From positions 24,156-88,155 of the forward strand of contig JADJUV010000025.1 of the NCBI GenBank assembly GCA_016716885.1: a stretch of DNA of 64,000 nucleotides, in the 5' to 3' direction. Below are positions 1 through 7,985 of the stretch, in pieces; positions within the stretch are counted from its first letter, which is position 1; each line of letters opens with the position of its first letter. A program made the position numbers and the translations under genes. The DNA is from Candidatus Trichofilum aggregatum. GTDB lineage: Bacteria > Chloroflexota > Anaerolineae > Promineifilales > Promineifilaceae. A model generated the notes under the pieces. The model worked only from the letters and a program-made list of their open reading frames with translations, was not told where the DNA came from and ran no database searches.

Positions 1-1632
1 CCTCCCCCAGAGATTGAACTGGAAAGTATGATTGAACCGTTTGAAGTCGGTGGAACCTTCATCATCAGACTGAACGCCCAGGGCCAAACCTATGAATACC
101 ACGGTATGAATAACGAAGTCCTGCTTGTTTCAGACCCCTTACCAACGGCCGCCGCCACGGTAGAAATAGCGGCCACAACTGATACCACGCTCACCCCTTC
201 CATCCCCACCGGAACCTACACCTCGACCCACACTTTCGAGCTAGCGCTGGTAGATGATCTACAAATCATGTTTGATGACGGGGCGCCTGCCCCTGTGAGT
301 GTGTTCATCAGTGGGCAACTACGGGGTGGCTGCGAAGAAATTTATGAAAGTAGTGCCATCATGGTAAACGACACAACCTTTGTGGTTGATGTGATGACCC
401 GTCGTCCGAATGATGTAGCCTGTACTCTGGCACTCGTTCCTTACACCCACACCGTATCGCTGGGCACCGAAGCCGCAGATTTACCCCCTGGCGAGTACAC
501 TGTGGTCGTAAACGATGAACACACCACCACTTTTGCCTGGCCAAACGGCAGTGGCATCAACACACCCTTGCCGCCCACGGTAAGCTTCACCCTGACGGAG
601 ACGGTTGCTATCTCTAGCACCACCCAGATCATCACGGCCACTGAGGTGACTGAAGACAGGCCGTACTGGGAACTTTTCCCCCTGCATACGGAAATCACAT
701 TAGCCGGATATGTCCAGCCAGATTCTTTGCTGGTCCCGCGCCTTTTGGTTTATCCGGCCAGTGAGTTTGCGCGGCTGAGCGACGCGGCCGCGGCCCAAAT
801 TGACGCCCTCAGTGAACTCTTGGCCACAGAGCCACTACTGGTTGAAGCGCAAACATTGCCATTTCTGCCGCTTTTTAATGCTGCACCCATGTTCCATGCC
901 CAGGGGCAGTATTTGGACTTCGCCAACGGTAGCGGCATTCGCTACTTGACTCAATACGAACAGGCAACCGTCCCTGTGAACAATCAGGAGCTGTTCTACA
1001 CGTATCAAGGTTTAACCGATGACGGCGCGTACTACGTAGCGGCGGTCTTCCCGGTTTCCCACCCTGATCTGCCCGCCGATATCTCCTCTGTACCAGAGGA
1101 CATGGCGGATGACTTTGAAACTTATATGAACAGCGTCATAGAGCAGATGAATGGGGCGGACGCGGCCGCGTTCACGCCGGATTTAGCCACACTTGATGCG
1201 TTGGTTCGCTCAATAATGGTTACAGGCCAAGGTGAACCCGTTGATGAGGGCATTGCCGTCTACACTGGGGCCGATCTGGTACGTGAGCTGGAAAGTGCCG
1301 GAGCCACCGTGGCTCTTAGTACCGAACCCATCTCGGGAGCAGATATCTTTACCGTGTCTGGATACATCCTTTTTGTCAACGGCGAGGAGATTACGCTTTA
1401 TCAATATGAAAGTGGGGACGCGGCCGCGAGTGATGCGGCCCGCATCTCGGCTGATGGATTCATCATTGAGCCGCCTGAAGGCAGTGAAAGCGGAGAGATT
1501 GTTGTAGATTGGCTCAATCCCCCCCACTTTTACCAGCGCAACAACCTGATCATCCTCTACGTAGGCACGGATGAAAGCATAATAACATTGCTGGAATCTG
1601 TGCTCGGCTCACCCTTTGCTGGTGGTCAATAA
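1..1632 (+). CDS. Hypothetical protein, 5' end outside the window
   Basis: The frame is open from the first base, so the 543 visible codons are the C-terminal part of a longer protein, and the ATG at 28 is probably internal. I do not recognise the family. The visible part is rich in Thr, Ala, Val, Asp and Glu, poor in Lys, and has no clear membrane helix. It looks like a beta-rich secreted or surface protein, but this rests on composition only. Three GCGGCCGC sites (784, 1162, 1420) are read as Ala-Ala-Ala in Asp/Ala-rich stretches. No motif identifies an activity. The TAA stop is at 1630. Confidence 0.75.
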   Translation, partial: PPPEIELESMIEPFEVGGTFIIRLNAQGQTYEYHGMNNEVLLVSDPLPTAAATVEIAATTDTTLTPSIPTGTYTSTHTFELALVDDLQIMFDDGAPAPVSVFISGQLRGGCEEIYESSAIMVNDTTFVVDVMTRRPNDVACTLALVPYTHTVSLGTEAADLPPGEYTVVVNDEHTTTFAWPNGSGINTPLPPTVSFTLTETVAISSTTQIITATEVTEDRPYWELFPLHTEITLAGYVQPDSLLVPRLLVYPASEFARLSDAAAAQIDALSELLATEPLLVEAQTLPFLPLFNAAPMFHAQGQYLDFANGSGIRYLTQYEQATVPVNNQELFYTYQGLTDDGAYYVAAVFPVSHPDLPADISSVPEDMADDFETYMNSVIEQMNGADAAAFTPDLATLDALVRSIMVTGQGEPVDEGIAVYTGADLVRELESAGATVALSTEPISGADIFTVSGYILFVNGEEITLYQYESGDAAASDAARISADGFIIEPPEGSESGEIVVDWLNPPHFYQRNNLIILYVGTDESIITLLESVLGSPFAGGQ

Positions 1633-1676
1633 CCTGATGCCGCGCCCATCATCATTTATGTTGAGTAAAATAGGAA

Positions 1677-1706
1677 TTGACAACCCTTTGTCAACTGTTT
1701 TATAGT
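1677..1706 (+). promoter_or_regulatory. Promoter-like site with a TTGACAA/TTGTCAA operator
   Basis: TTGACA at 1677-1682 and TATAGT at 1701-1706 are separated by 18 bp, a good sigma-70-type match. The -35 box is one arm of a perfect inverted repeat, TTGACAA-CCCT-TTGTCAA (1677-1694), a plausible repressor site. The next convincing gene on this strand starts at 2102, so the transcript would have a leader of almost 400 nt or contain an unrecognised small RNA. Confidence 0.5.
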
Positions 1707-2101
1707 AGCAATGTCGATATAGCCTCAGATGACAGGCAGTTGACCAGAAAAGTAAGTGGTATTGAATTCCCGCTAGTGTGCCGGAAAGCCTCGACCAAAC
1801 CAGGATTCGTCCCGGGGTCAGAGCCAACATCTGTGTCAGTGGCCACCACGGAATTCCCCTGACATACACCCACTTTACCTCTGGCAGTGACACTACCTGA
1901 TCCATCTGAGGTTTTTTTCGTCCTTATGGGCCATTAGTATGAGTTTGTTATGAGCAAGTGAGCCAGGGAGCACCTGTGAGAAGATTGCTCTGGACAAAAT
2001 CCACAAAAGGTGACATACTCCATTCGTTATATTGTTTTCCATCTCGGCTCAGTTTGCACTGTGATTTGGTATGGAAGTTAGTTCACTTAGGAGAAGACAA
2101 G
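1707..2101 (+). other. Leader or spacer before the RRM gene
   Basis: No convincing protein is encoded. An open frame upstream of 2102 (from 1958) is in phase with the RRM gene, but its residues do not resemble the family and the good ribosome site lies later. The stretch contains a T run near 1912 without an obvious stem. It could be a long regulatory leader, as cold-induced RNA-binding protein genes often have (inference). Confidence 0.3.
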
Positions 2102-2485
2102 TTGTCTAAGAAAATTTATGTTGGTAATCTGTCCTTTGAAGCAACAGAGGAGCAAGTTCGAGAGTTATTTGGACAGCACGGCACGGTAGAATCTGTTGCT
2201 CTGATCAATGATCGGGACACGGGCAGATTTCGTGGCTTCGGCTTTGTCGAAATGGAAGACGCTGCGGCCGCTGATGCTATTAAGGCTCTTGATGGCAAAG
2301 AAGTAGACGGTCGTGCCCTGCGTGTAAACGAAGCCCGCCCCCAAGAAAACCGTTCATTCGGTGGTGGTGGCGATCGTGGTGGCCGTAGCAGTGGCGGCAG
2401 CGGTGGTTTCGGCGGCGGTCGTCGCGATTCCGGTAACCGGAGTGGCGGTGGCAGCGGTGGCAACAGTGGTAGCCGTCGTTGGTAA
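2102..2485 (+). CDS. RRM-type Gly-rich RNA-binding protein
   Basis: A 127-residue single-RRM protein that should bind single-stranded RNA. The RNP2 motif IYVGNL lies at about residue 5 and the RNP1 motif RGFGFVEM near residue 42. The last ~45 residues are a Gly/Ser/Arg tail, the layout of cyanobacterial Rbp and plant glycine-rich proteins. I chose the TTG at 2102 because TAGGAGAAG lies just upstream and the domain starts right after it. One GCGGCCGC (2264) is read as AAAAA just after RNP1. A terminator follows. A role in cold response or mRNA handling is inferred from the family. Confidence 0.9.
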   Translation: MSKKIYVGNLSFEATEEQVRELFGQHGTVESVALINDRDTGRFRGFGFVEMEDAAAADAIKALDGKEVDGRALRVNEARPQENRSFGGGGDRGGRSSGGSGGFGGGRRDSGNRSGGGSGGNSGSRRW

Positions 2486-2530
2486 TTTCTGAACTGTAAC
2501 TCAACTGAACCAGATTGGTTCGTTGGTTTA

Positions 2531-2571
2531 AAAAAGACCGTTTCCTTAACTGGAAGCGGTCTTTTTATTTG
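2531..2571 (+). terminator. Rho-independent terminator of the RRM gene
   Basis: The stem AAAGACCG-TTTCC pairs with GGAAG-CGGTCTTT across a short loop and is followed by TTTTTATTT. It lies about 45 bp after the RRM stop codon. Confidence 0.85.
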
Positions 2572-2584
2572 TAGCTATTCAGCT

Positions 2585-2790
2585 AATCATTTTGAGTTTT
2601 TGTTCGTAGTGACCGCTTTTGTTGATTAAATTTTTAATCGGGTAATGAGGGATCCTCCCCCTTCGCTGGGGGAAGTCGGGTGTGGCGCGCCGAAACCGGT
2701 CCGCCCGGGGGCGGGGGGGTGGGGGAAACCGGTCACCTGACTATTTTCAACTAAAGCGGTCACTACGAATCGTATCTTTTTCTTGAAAGC
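2585..2790 (-). repeat. Interrupted copy of the GTAGTGACCGCTTT palindromic element
   Basis: The left part (AATCATTTT, TTCGTAGTGACCGCTTT) and the right part (AAAGCGGTCACTACGAA, TTTTTCTTGAAAG) match the two halves of the elements at 4383, 49155 and 53361. Here they are separated by about 125 bp of very GC-rich DNA (2650-2740). That insert contains GGCGCGCC, two ACCGGT sites and a G-rich run. No gene is visible between 2486 and 2855. Confidence 0.75.
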
Positions 2791-2855
2791 TATAGCAGGG
2801 TGAAGCTGCGTCCTAAAAAATCTGCCTGAAGTTTCGTTTTCTGGAAGGTGAATCT

Positions 2856-3404
2856 ATGAATGTCTTGGTAACGGAACGGCTGCATTTACGCCACCTTACG
2901 ATTAACGATGCGCCGTTCATCTTTGAACTACTGAATGAACCCTCTTTTATCCAAAACATCGGTGACCGGGGGATACGCACGGTAGATGATGCCCAGGCCT
3001 ATATTTTGAACGGCCCTGTAGCCAGCTACGAACGATTTGGTTTTGGTTTGTTTTTAGTCGAGCTTAAAGAAGCGCATACGCCAATTGGCATGTGTGGGCT
3101 GATAAAAAGGGATAATTTGCCTGATGTAGACGTCGGTTTTGCGTTTCTCCCCCGGTTCTGGGGGTTGGGGTATGCCTTTGAGTCGGCTGCGGCTGTGATG
3201 ACTTATGGCCATGAGGTATTGGGGTTGAACCGGATCGTGGCTATCGTTTTGCCAGACAACGTTGGCTCCATCAATGTCCTACAAAAAATTGGCCTTACCT
3301 TTGAGCGGATGATTCGTTGGACTGATGATGGCAGCGAGCTTAAGTTATTTGGCCCGCCGGAAAAGCCCACAGTCCTGGCAAACCACCCGTATGCAGAAAA
3401 ATGA
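2856..3404 (+). CDS. GNAT acetyltransferase, RimJ/RimL type
   Basis: A 182-residue acetyltransferase of the ribosomal-protein N-acetyltransferase-like family, which moves an acetyl group from acetyl-CoA to an amine; the substrate is unknown. It opens TERLHLRHLTINDAPFIFEL, the usual start of the fold. Near residue 100 it has DVGFAFLPRFWGLGYAFE, in the position of the CoA-binding loop, then a conserved region ending in IGLTFER. GGAAGGTG precedes the ATG. Its 3' end overlaps the convergent desulfhydrase gene by 65 bp. It has no GCGGCCGC site, unlike most neighbours. Confidence 0.88.
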   Translation: MNVLVTERLHLRHLTINDAPFIFELLNEPSFIQNIGDRGIRTVDDAQAYILNGPVASYERFGFGLFLVELKEAHTPIGMCGLIKRDNLPDVDVGFAFLPRFWGLGYAFESAAAVMTYGHEVLGLNRIVAIVLPDNVGSINVLQKIGLTFERMIRWTDDGSELKLFGPPEKPTVLANHPYAEK

Positions 3405-4374
3405 GATGTTCATCTGGTTGAAAATGCCCCTGGTGTCGTAAATCTAATAAACCGGCGAACGCTTTGGCTGAATAGACGGGGTCAAGAAGAATGCCTTCTT
3501 GTTGAGCCATGAGACCCATGGCCTGCCGGGTAGGTTCGTCAAGCTGGCTATAACCGGGGCCAGCATACCGGTTTTCAATGAGAGGGATATCGCGGCCGCG
3601 CCAGCCCTCATGCTCCCCCAATAAGCGGCTAATCTGCCCGGCCAACCGGGCCAGACTGTCCGGGAATCCCCGCCACAACTTACCAATATCCAACCCCAAC
3701 ACCCGCAAGGGCGAATTGAGCAACCGCAAACCGGTCATTAGTCCGGCCAACGTTCCCCCTGTGCCAGCAGCGGTCAAAATCGTGGTTTTATCTGGGGGTA
3801 AACCCATGGCCTGGACCTGCTGATGCAGTTCAAGCGCGGCCGCGACATACCCCAAACAGCCCAAAGGTGTATGCCCACCCACCGGCATATAATACGTTCC
3901 TGGCCCTACAATGAGCCGAGATACCCACCGCACCAGCCGGGTGGTCTGTTCCAGGGTCATTGCGCCGCTACTTTGGCCGCCAAAGGGGATGAAGTGCAGG
4001 CTGGCTCCTAATAGGTCATCTAACAGCAGATTGCCCTCTAGTGGCACCGGGCGCGGCGCGAAGAAAAAAAGATGGGCTTGTAGACCGAGGGGAACGCACG
4101 CGGCCGCGGTCATACGAGCATGGTTTGACTGCAAACCGCCAAAGGTGACAACCTTTTTATAGCCCCGGTTCACGGCTTCGGCCAGCAGAAATTCCAGTTT
4201 GCGCCCTTTGTTGCCCCCCATCGCCGGGCCAATGCCGTCATCCCGTTTGATCCAGAGGGTGGGGCCAGCCAGTTGTTTTTCCAGCCGCGCCAACCGCTCC
4301 AGCGGTGTAGGGTAGCTGCCATAAGTCAGCCGGGGAAAGCAGTTGAGGCGGATGGCTAGATCGTCAGGAATCAT
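3340..4374 (-). CDS. D-cysteine desulfhydrase / ACC deaminase-family PLP enzyme
   Basis: A 344-residue fold-type II PLP enzyme. The family breaks D-cysteine into pyruvate, sulfide and ammonia, or deaminates 1-aminocyclopropane-1-carboxylate. The PLP lysine lies in AMGGNKGRKLEFLLAEA near residue 60, followed by VVTFGGLQSNHARMTAA. A glycine-rich phosphate loop TAAGTGGTLAG lies near residue 200 and the end reads FLHTGGLPGLWAF. Length is normal. The ATG at 4374 is preferred over an in-frame TTG at 4389, which lies inside a repeat element. Substrate choice within the family cannot be read here. Confidence 0.88.
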   Translation of the reverse strand: MIPDDLAIRLNCFPRLTYGSYPTPLERLARLEKQLAGPTLWIKRDDGIGPAMGGNKGRKLEFLLAEAVNRGYKKVVTFGGLQSNHARMTAAACVPLGLQAHLFFFAPRPVPLEGNLLLDDLLGASLHFIPFGGQSSGAMTLEQTTRLVRWVSRLIVGPGTYYMPVGGHTPLGCLGYVAAALELHQQVQAMGLPPDKTTILTAAGTGGTLAGLMTGLRLLNSPLRVLGLDIGKLWRGFPDSLARLAGQISRLLGEHEGWRGRDIPLIENRYAGPGYSQLDEPTRQAMGLMAQQEGILLDPVYSAKAFAGLLDLRHQGHFQPDEHLIFLHTGGLPGLWAFPAGQIT

Positions 4375-4382
4375 GAGTATAG

Positions 4383-4481
4383 CTTTCAAGAAAAGGATTT
4401 TCGGTTTGTTGTCGTGACTTTAGCCGACCAACGGTAGCCCGCTAAAGCGGTCACTACGAACGAAAATTCCAGATGATTATC
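4383..4481. repeat. GTAGTGACCGCTTT palindromic element, degenerate left half
   Basis: It runs from CTTTCAAGAAAAGG to CCAGATGATTATC. The right half, GCCCGCTAAAGCGGTCACTACGAACG, is intact while the left arm is eroded. The same outer boundaries occur in the copy at 53361-53458. Confidence 0.75.
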
Positions 4482-4495
4482 AGCCCATCTATCAT

Positions 4496-5464
4496 TCAAG
4501 CCTTGTTATTTAGCCGCAATTCTTCTACCCACCGGCGCAAATCTTCCCTGAACCAGTCCGGCTGTTCAATGGTGGCGCGAGAACCTAATCCTAACAGATG
4601 GGCGCGGGCCTGTTCCTGGCTGACAAAGGAGAGCGTGAGTTGAATCCGACCCTGATCGTCGGTGGGGCCAGCCTGGGCCAGTAAGGTGTGGATGGCGTCG
4701 CCGTAGAGTTCGGTGAGGTAGGCCATGCCCGCGGCCGCGACCCGGGCTACTACCTCAAAACGGGGGAACTGTTGCTCTACGCCAGCCTGCCATTCTTGCC
4801 AAAAGGGGGCCAGGTTGAAGGTGTGCGGCCGCGTAAAGGTTTGCTCCGTCAGGTGGGCTTCCTGAATGCGGGTTACCCGATACACCATGATAGTGCCCCG
4901 GTTGCCCACCACCATATACCAGATACCCCCTTTGGCTACCAAACCATACGGCTCCACCAGCCGCGTAATCCAGCGGCCATCCTGGGTGCGATAAACCATT
5001 TTCAGGCGACGATGTTGCCACATCGCTTCTTCAACCAGCGGCAGAAACGGCGTCGTTTCGGCTGGGCCAAACCAGGGATTATTGTCCACATAAACCCGTT
5101 GGCGTACCTGTTCGGCCAAATCTTGTTGCGGCTTCGGCAAGGAGGCGGTGAGTTTGAGTAAGGCGCTGTTGAGAGTGCGGCCTTCACTCCACGGGGTGTC
5201 GGTTTGGGGGATGCTGGCGACAAACAAAGCGCGAATCTCAGCGGCGGTGAGGCCGGTGAGGCTGGTGCGGTAATTGTCCAGCAGGGCACAGCCGCCATTG
5301 GGGCCACGTTCGGCGTAAACAGGCACCCCGATAAGGCTCAGGGCTTCGATGTCCCGGTAAATGGTGCGTTCGGAGACTTCCAACTCCCCGGCCAGTTCGC
5401 GGGCGGTGAGTTGGCCTCTGGTTTGCAGGAGAAGGAGAAGGGAGATGAGGCGATCAGCGCGCAT
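4496..5464 (-). CDS. WYL-domain transcriptional regulator (YafY/PafC-like)
   Basis: A 322-residue DNA-binding regulator. Residues 1-60 form a DeoR-like helix-turn-helix (RADRLISLLLLLQTRGQLTA, then ELEVSERTIYRDIEAL). A WYL effector domain follows around residues 140-215, with MVYRTQDGRW and GLVAKGGIWYMVV. Such proteins sense ligands or nucleic acid and often control neighbouring genes. The divergent gene at 5735 is the natural candidate target. Two GCGGCCGC sites (4731, 4825) fall in the C-terminal half. No strong ribosome site is seen, but the ATG is at the usual family start. Confidence 0.9.
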   Translation of the reverse strand: MRADRLISLLLLLQTRGQLTARELAGELEVSERTIYRDIEALSLIGVPVYAERGPNGGCALLDNYRTSLTGLTAAEIRALFVASIPQTDTPWSEGRTLNSALLKLTASLPKPQQDLAEQVRQRVYVDNNPWFGPAETTPFLPLVEEAMWQHRRLKMVYRTQDGRWITRLVEPYGLVAKGGIWYMVVGNRGTIMVYRVTRIQEAHLTEQTFTRPHTFNLAPFWQEWQAGVEQQFPRFEVVARVAAAGMAYLTELYGDAIHTLLAQAGPTDDQGRIQLTLSFVSQEQARAHLLGLGSRATIEQPDWFREDLRRWVEELRLNNKA

Positions 5465-5526
5465 AGGATGAGATTAGGAGACTGAGAGATTGAGAGATTA
5501 GCGTAATCTTCGCCGGAGTCGTATAA
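5465..5526 (-). repeat. Degenerate GAGACTGA octamer array with element end
   Basis: GGAGACTGAGAGATTGAGAG followed by TCTTCGCCGGAGTCGT is a shortened copy of the ~95-bp TCGACTTTGGCG element seen complete at 7816 and 62123. It sits directly upstream of the WYL regulator start. Confidence 0.6.
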
Positions 5527-5734
5527 GTGATTTGCCATAGGGTGTGTTTCCATTTCAGTTGGACAGCAAATAATTGAGTGTGCATTGGGCAGATGAACCT
5601 GGGCAGGACATCTCGCCGCCCCGTGCCAGGCACTTCTTGCTCAACTCCTTTGAAACATACCTTTGCCATATAGCCAATGGTGACTATTTGTTGTTTACTT
5701 AAGCATACCACCATCATCCGGGCAGGAGAAAATT

Positions 5735-6691
5735 ATGCTGACAAATCAATTGGTTGAGCGGAATTTTTATGATTGGACGCAAAATTTGCAAGGGCTGTTG
5801 TGGCAGGCCGCGGCCGCGATCAAATCGCGTGCCCCCCAACCTGATCAGCCAGCCCCGGCTCCCCCTGTGATTATGCAACTACGGCGGGGTTATGCCGAAA
5901 GCCCGGCCTGGTACATGGTGCAGGCTCTGGAATTCGACCCGGAGCCGCTGAGTGTGGCCCGGTTGCGGGTGCGGGCGGTTTATTCGGGGGAACGGATCGC
6001 GGCCGCGCTGTTGGAACTTTTGGCGACTGAGGGTTGGCTTGATTATCAGGGGGATGGGGATTATGTGCCCACTCCGGCGGGGCGGGACGTTATGGAGCGC
6101 ATGCGCCAGCGTACTGGAGAATGGTTGGGCGGTTTAGAAACGGAGTTGACGGATCTGGGTGGTTTGGCAATTTTATTGGGGCGGGTGATTGCCAGTTGTA
6201 TGGCGACGGAAGCGGATGGCCCCTGGTGTTTGCGTTACTCACGCCGCCGGGCGCCGGGTGATGACGCGGCCGCGGTGCTCAAAATCAACCAATATTGCGC
6301 CGACTTCAACGCCTTTCGGGATGATGCCCACATGGCCTCTTATCGGCCATACGGCGTGAGTGGACAGGTGTGGGAAATCTTTTGGACCATCTGGCAGGAG
6401 CAGGCCAACACGGTAGATGCAATTCACGAGGCGCTGGTTTACCGGGGGTTGTCGCGGCGGGAGGTGGCCCAGGCGGTTGATGAACTGGTGACAAGGGGCT
6501 GGGTCGCGGCCGCGGAAAATAACGACTACACCATCACCGAAGCGGGTCGGGCCGTCCGCGAAACCGCCGAACAAGTCACCAATGAACGATTTTATGCCCC
6601 ATTTGTTTGTTTAAGCGAAACAGACCTGGCTGATTTGTTAGAACGATTGGCGCGGTTGCAAACAGAATTGACCCAGTTAGCCGGAGCGTAA
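5735..6691 (+). CDS. Protein with two winged-helix-like domains
   Basis: 318 residues; a putative DNA-binding protein. Two similar segments look like winged helices: one around residues 70-125 (ERIAAALLELLATEGWL, then DYVPTPAGRDVMERM) and one around 225-285 (LSRREVAQAVDELVTRGWV, then DYTITEAGRAV). Both end in a wing-like strand and a T-x-A-G-R turn, as in MarR/PadR-type proteins. AGGAGAAAATT precedes the ATG. It is divergent from the WYL regulator across 270 bp. Four GCGGCCGC sites (5810, 5999, 6266, 6506) all encode Ala runs. The regulated genes are unknown. Confidence 0.7.
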   Translation: MLTNQLVERNFYDWTQNLQGLLWQAAAAIKSRAPQPDQPAPAPPVIMQLRRGYAESPAWYMVQALEFDPEPLSVARLRVRAVYSGERIAAALLELLATEGWLDYQGDGDYVPTPAGRDVMERMRQRTGEWLGGLETELTDLGGLAILLGRVIASCMATEADGPWCLRYSRRRAPGDDAAAVLKINQYCADFNAFRDDAHMASYRPYGVSGQVWEIFWTIWQEQANTVDAIHEALVYRGLSRREVAQAVDELVTRGWVAAAENNDYTITEAGRAVRETAEQVTNERFYAPFVCLSETDLADLLERLARLQTELTQLAGA

Positions 6692-6738
6692 AGCCGGGAA
6701 TCACACCAGCGAAACGGGCCATGGTGGCTGAGGTACTG

Positions 6739-6767
6739 TTGACAGCCCTAAATAGATACATTATATT
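6739..6767 (+). promoter_or_regulatory. Strong sigma-70-type promoter
   Basis: TTGACA at 6739-6744, a 17-bp spacer and TATATT at 6762-6767 give a near-consensus promoter. Transcription would start near 6774 and read into the GNAT gene at 6901 and the Lrp-type gene at 7532, with a leader of about 127 nt. The leader carries a short CTGACCGGCTGACTGCTGAC array. Confidence 0.7.
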
Positions 6768-6900
6768 CTTTTACGACGCACTGCGTCATGGAAGTCTGAA
6801 TCGAAGAGCCGTCAGCTAAATAGCCTTCTCCCTAAGCATTTATGCCCGGTTGAAAAGCTGACCGGCTGACTGCTGACAAGCTATTTTAGAGGAGCCAACT

Positions 6901-7494
6901 ATGCCTGCTGAAGCAGGGTTTTCTTTTACGACCCATGGCGATCACTTAATCAATGCGCGTAAGCTCAATGAGAACGATATTGATAACCTGATTGACTTGT
7001 TTGACCATTTAAGTGCGGAGAGCCGGTATCATCGTTTCCATCGTCCCTTGGCTCATCCTTCATTGGAGCAGGTGCGTCAGGGAGCCGAGCAGTTACTCCA
7101 TGTGGATGGGGTTGCCTGGATTGCCTTTGCTGAGGTGGATGGCGCGGCCGCGCCCGTGGCTGTGGCCCGTTATGTCCGTCTCAGCCAGGATCAGGCCGAG
7201 CCAGCTCTGACAGTGCGGGATGATTTCCAGGGGCAGGGGATTGGCCGGGTGTTGTTTGCGCGGCTCATCGCGGCCGCGCAAAAAGAGAATATTCGGCAGT
7301 TTGTAGCCACCGTGCAGTCTGACAATCAGGCGGCTGTGCGACTGGTAAAACATGCCGGTTTGCCCACGACGCAAACGGTATCCGATGGGCAAATTGTCCT
7401 GACGATTGAGTTAATGGGAGAGGGGGCGGGGACGCGGCCGCACAACGGTCATTCTGCCCCGGCCATTCGTCATCTGACCTCGGTTACGGCATAA
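6901..7494 (+). CDS. GNAT acetyltransferase
   Basis: 197 residues. The acetyl-CoA loop is DDFQGQGIGRVLFARLI near residue 110. The upstream HLSAESRYHRFHRPL resembles the GNAT domain at the end of the acyl-CoA synthetase at 11969 (LSDESVYMRYFRSLKLD). It therefore belongs to the Pat-like protein lysine acetyltransferase group (inference). AGAGGAGCC precedes the ATG. Sites at 7144, 7270 and 7434 encode Ala or Arg-Pro. It shares a promoter with the Lrp-type gene 37 bp downstream. Confidence 0.88.
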   Translation: MPAEAGFSFTTHGDHLINARKLNENDIDNLIDLFDHLSAESRYHRFHRPLAHPSLEQVRQGAEQLLHVDGVAWIAFAEVDGAAAPVAVARYVRLSQDQAEPALTVRDDFQGQGIGRVLFARLIAAAQKENIRQFVATVQSDNQAAVRLVKHAGLPTTQTVSDGQIVLTIELMGEGAGTRPHNGHSAPAIRHLTSVTA

Positions 7495-7531
7495 TAACGA
7501 GCCATATCTCATGTCCCATAAGGAGTCACAC

Positions 7532-7813
7532 ATGGTTTCTGCCCTGGTATTGTTGAACATCGAACGGAATCGTATCAACGAAGTTGCTGAGGCGCTCGTC
7601 GCTATTCGCGGTGTGACCGAGGTGTATTCAGTGGCCGGGCGTTATGATTTGGTGGCTGTGATACGCGTGGCCGATACGGATGCCCTGGCCGATGTGGTCA
7701 CTGGCAAAATGCTACAAATAGAAAGCATTGTCGCATCGGAAACCTTGATCAGCTTCCGCGTTTTTTCGCGGCATGACTTAGAGAGTATGTTTTCGATTGG
7801 GATTGAGGAATGA
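7532..7813 (+). CDS. Stand-alone Lrp/AsnC effector (RAM) domain protein
   Basis: 93 residues matching only the ligand-binding half of Lrp/AsnC regulators: VSALVLLNIERNRINEVAEA, then VTEVYSVAGRYDLVAVIRV and a final SFRVFSRHDLES. No DNA-binding domain is present. Stand-alone RAM proteins bind amino acids and assemble into rings or join full Lrp proteins. The ATG at 7532 is chosen because AAGGAG lies seven bases upstream; an earlier ATG at 7511 lacks one. It follows the GNAT gene and probably forms an operon with it. Confidence 0.88.
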   Translation: MVSALVLLNIERNRINEVAEALVAIRGVTEVYSVAGRYDLVAVIRVADTDALADVVTGKMLQIESIVASETLISFRVFSRHDLESMFSIGIEE

Positions 7814-7815
7814 AA

Positions 7816-7912
7816 TGGAGTTTGGCGTTTTTTCTGTTGACCTCTGGAGACTAAGAGACTGAGAGACTAAGGGATTTTCAGAGGTCGGACTAATTTTCGC
7901 CAAAGTCGAGTA
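7816..7912 (-). repeat. TCGAC(A/T)TTGGCG palindromic element, reverse orientation
   Basis: TTTGGCGTTTTTTCTGTTGA leads into CCTCTGGAGACTAAGAGACTG, an octamer array, then TTCAGAGGTC and TTTTCGCCAAAGTCGAGT. Outer arms (GGCGTTTT.../...TTCGCCAAAGTCGAG) and inner arms (GACCTCTGGA/TCAGAGGTC) are both inverted repeats. The sense-orientation copies are at 11761, 51381 and 62123. Confidence 0.8.
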
Positions 7913-7985
7913 ATCTACTAAAGATTTTTGTGGAGATACACGAGAGACTGAAGAAGCTCAATCTCCACTCTCTCGTCTCTCTTTC

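Noticed and set aside
1958..2101. N-terminal extension of the RRM protein
   Set aside because: No family likeness, and AGGAGA immediately precedes the TTG at 2102.
2640..2745. GC-rich block as a multiple cloning site
   Set aside because: Although it contains GGCGCGCC and ACCGGT, the order does not match any vector linker I know and it is embedded in a natural repeat element.
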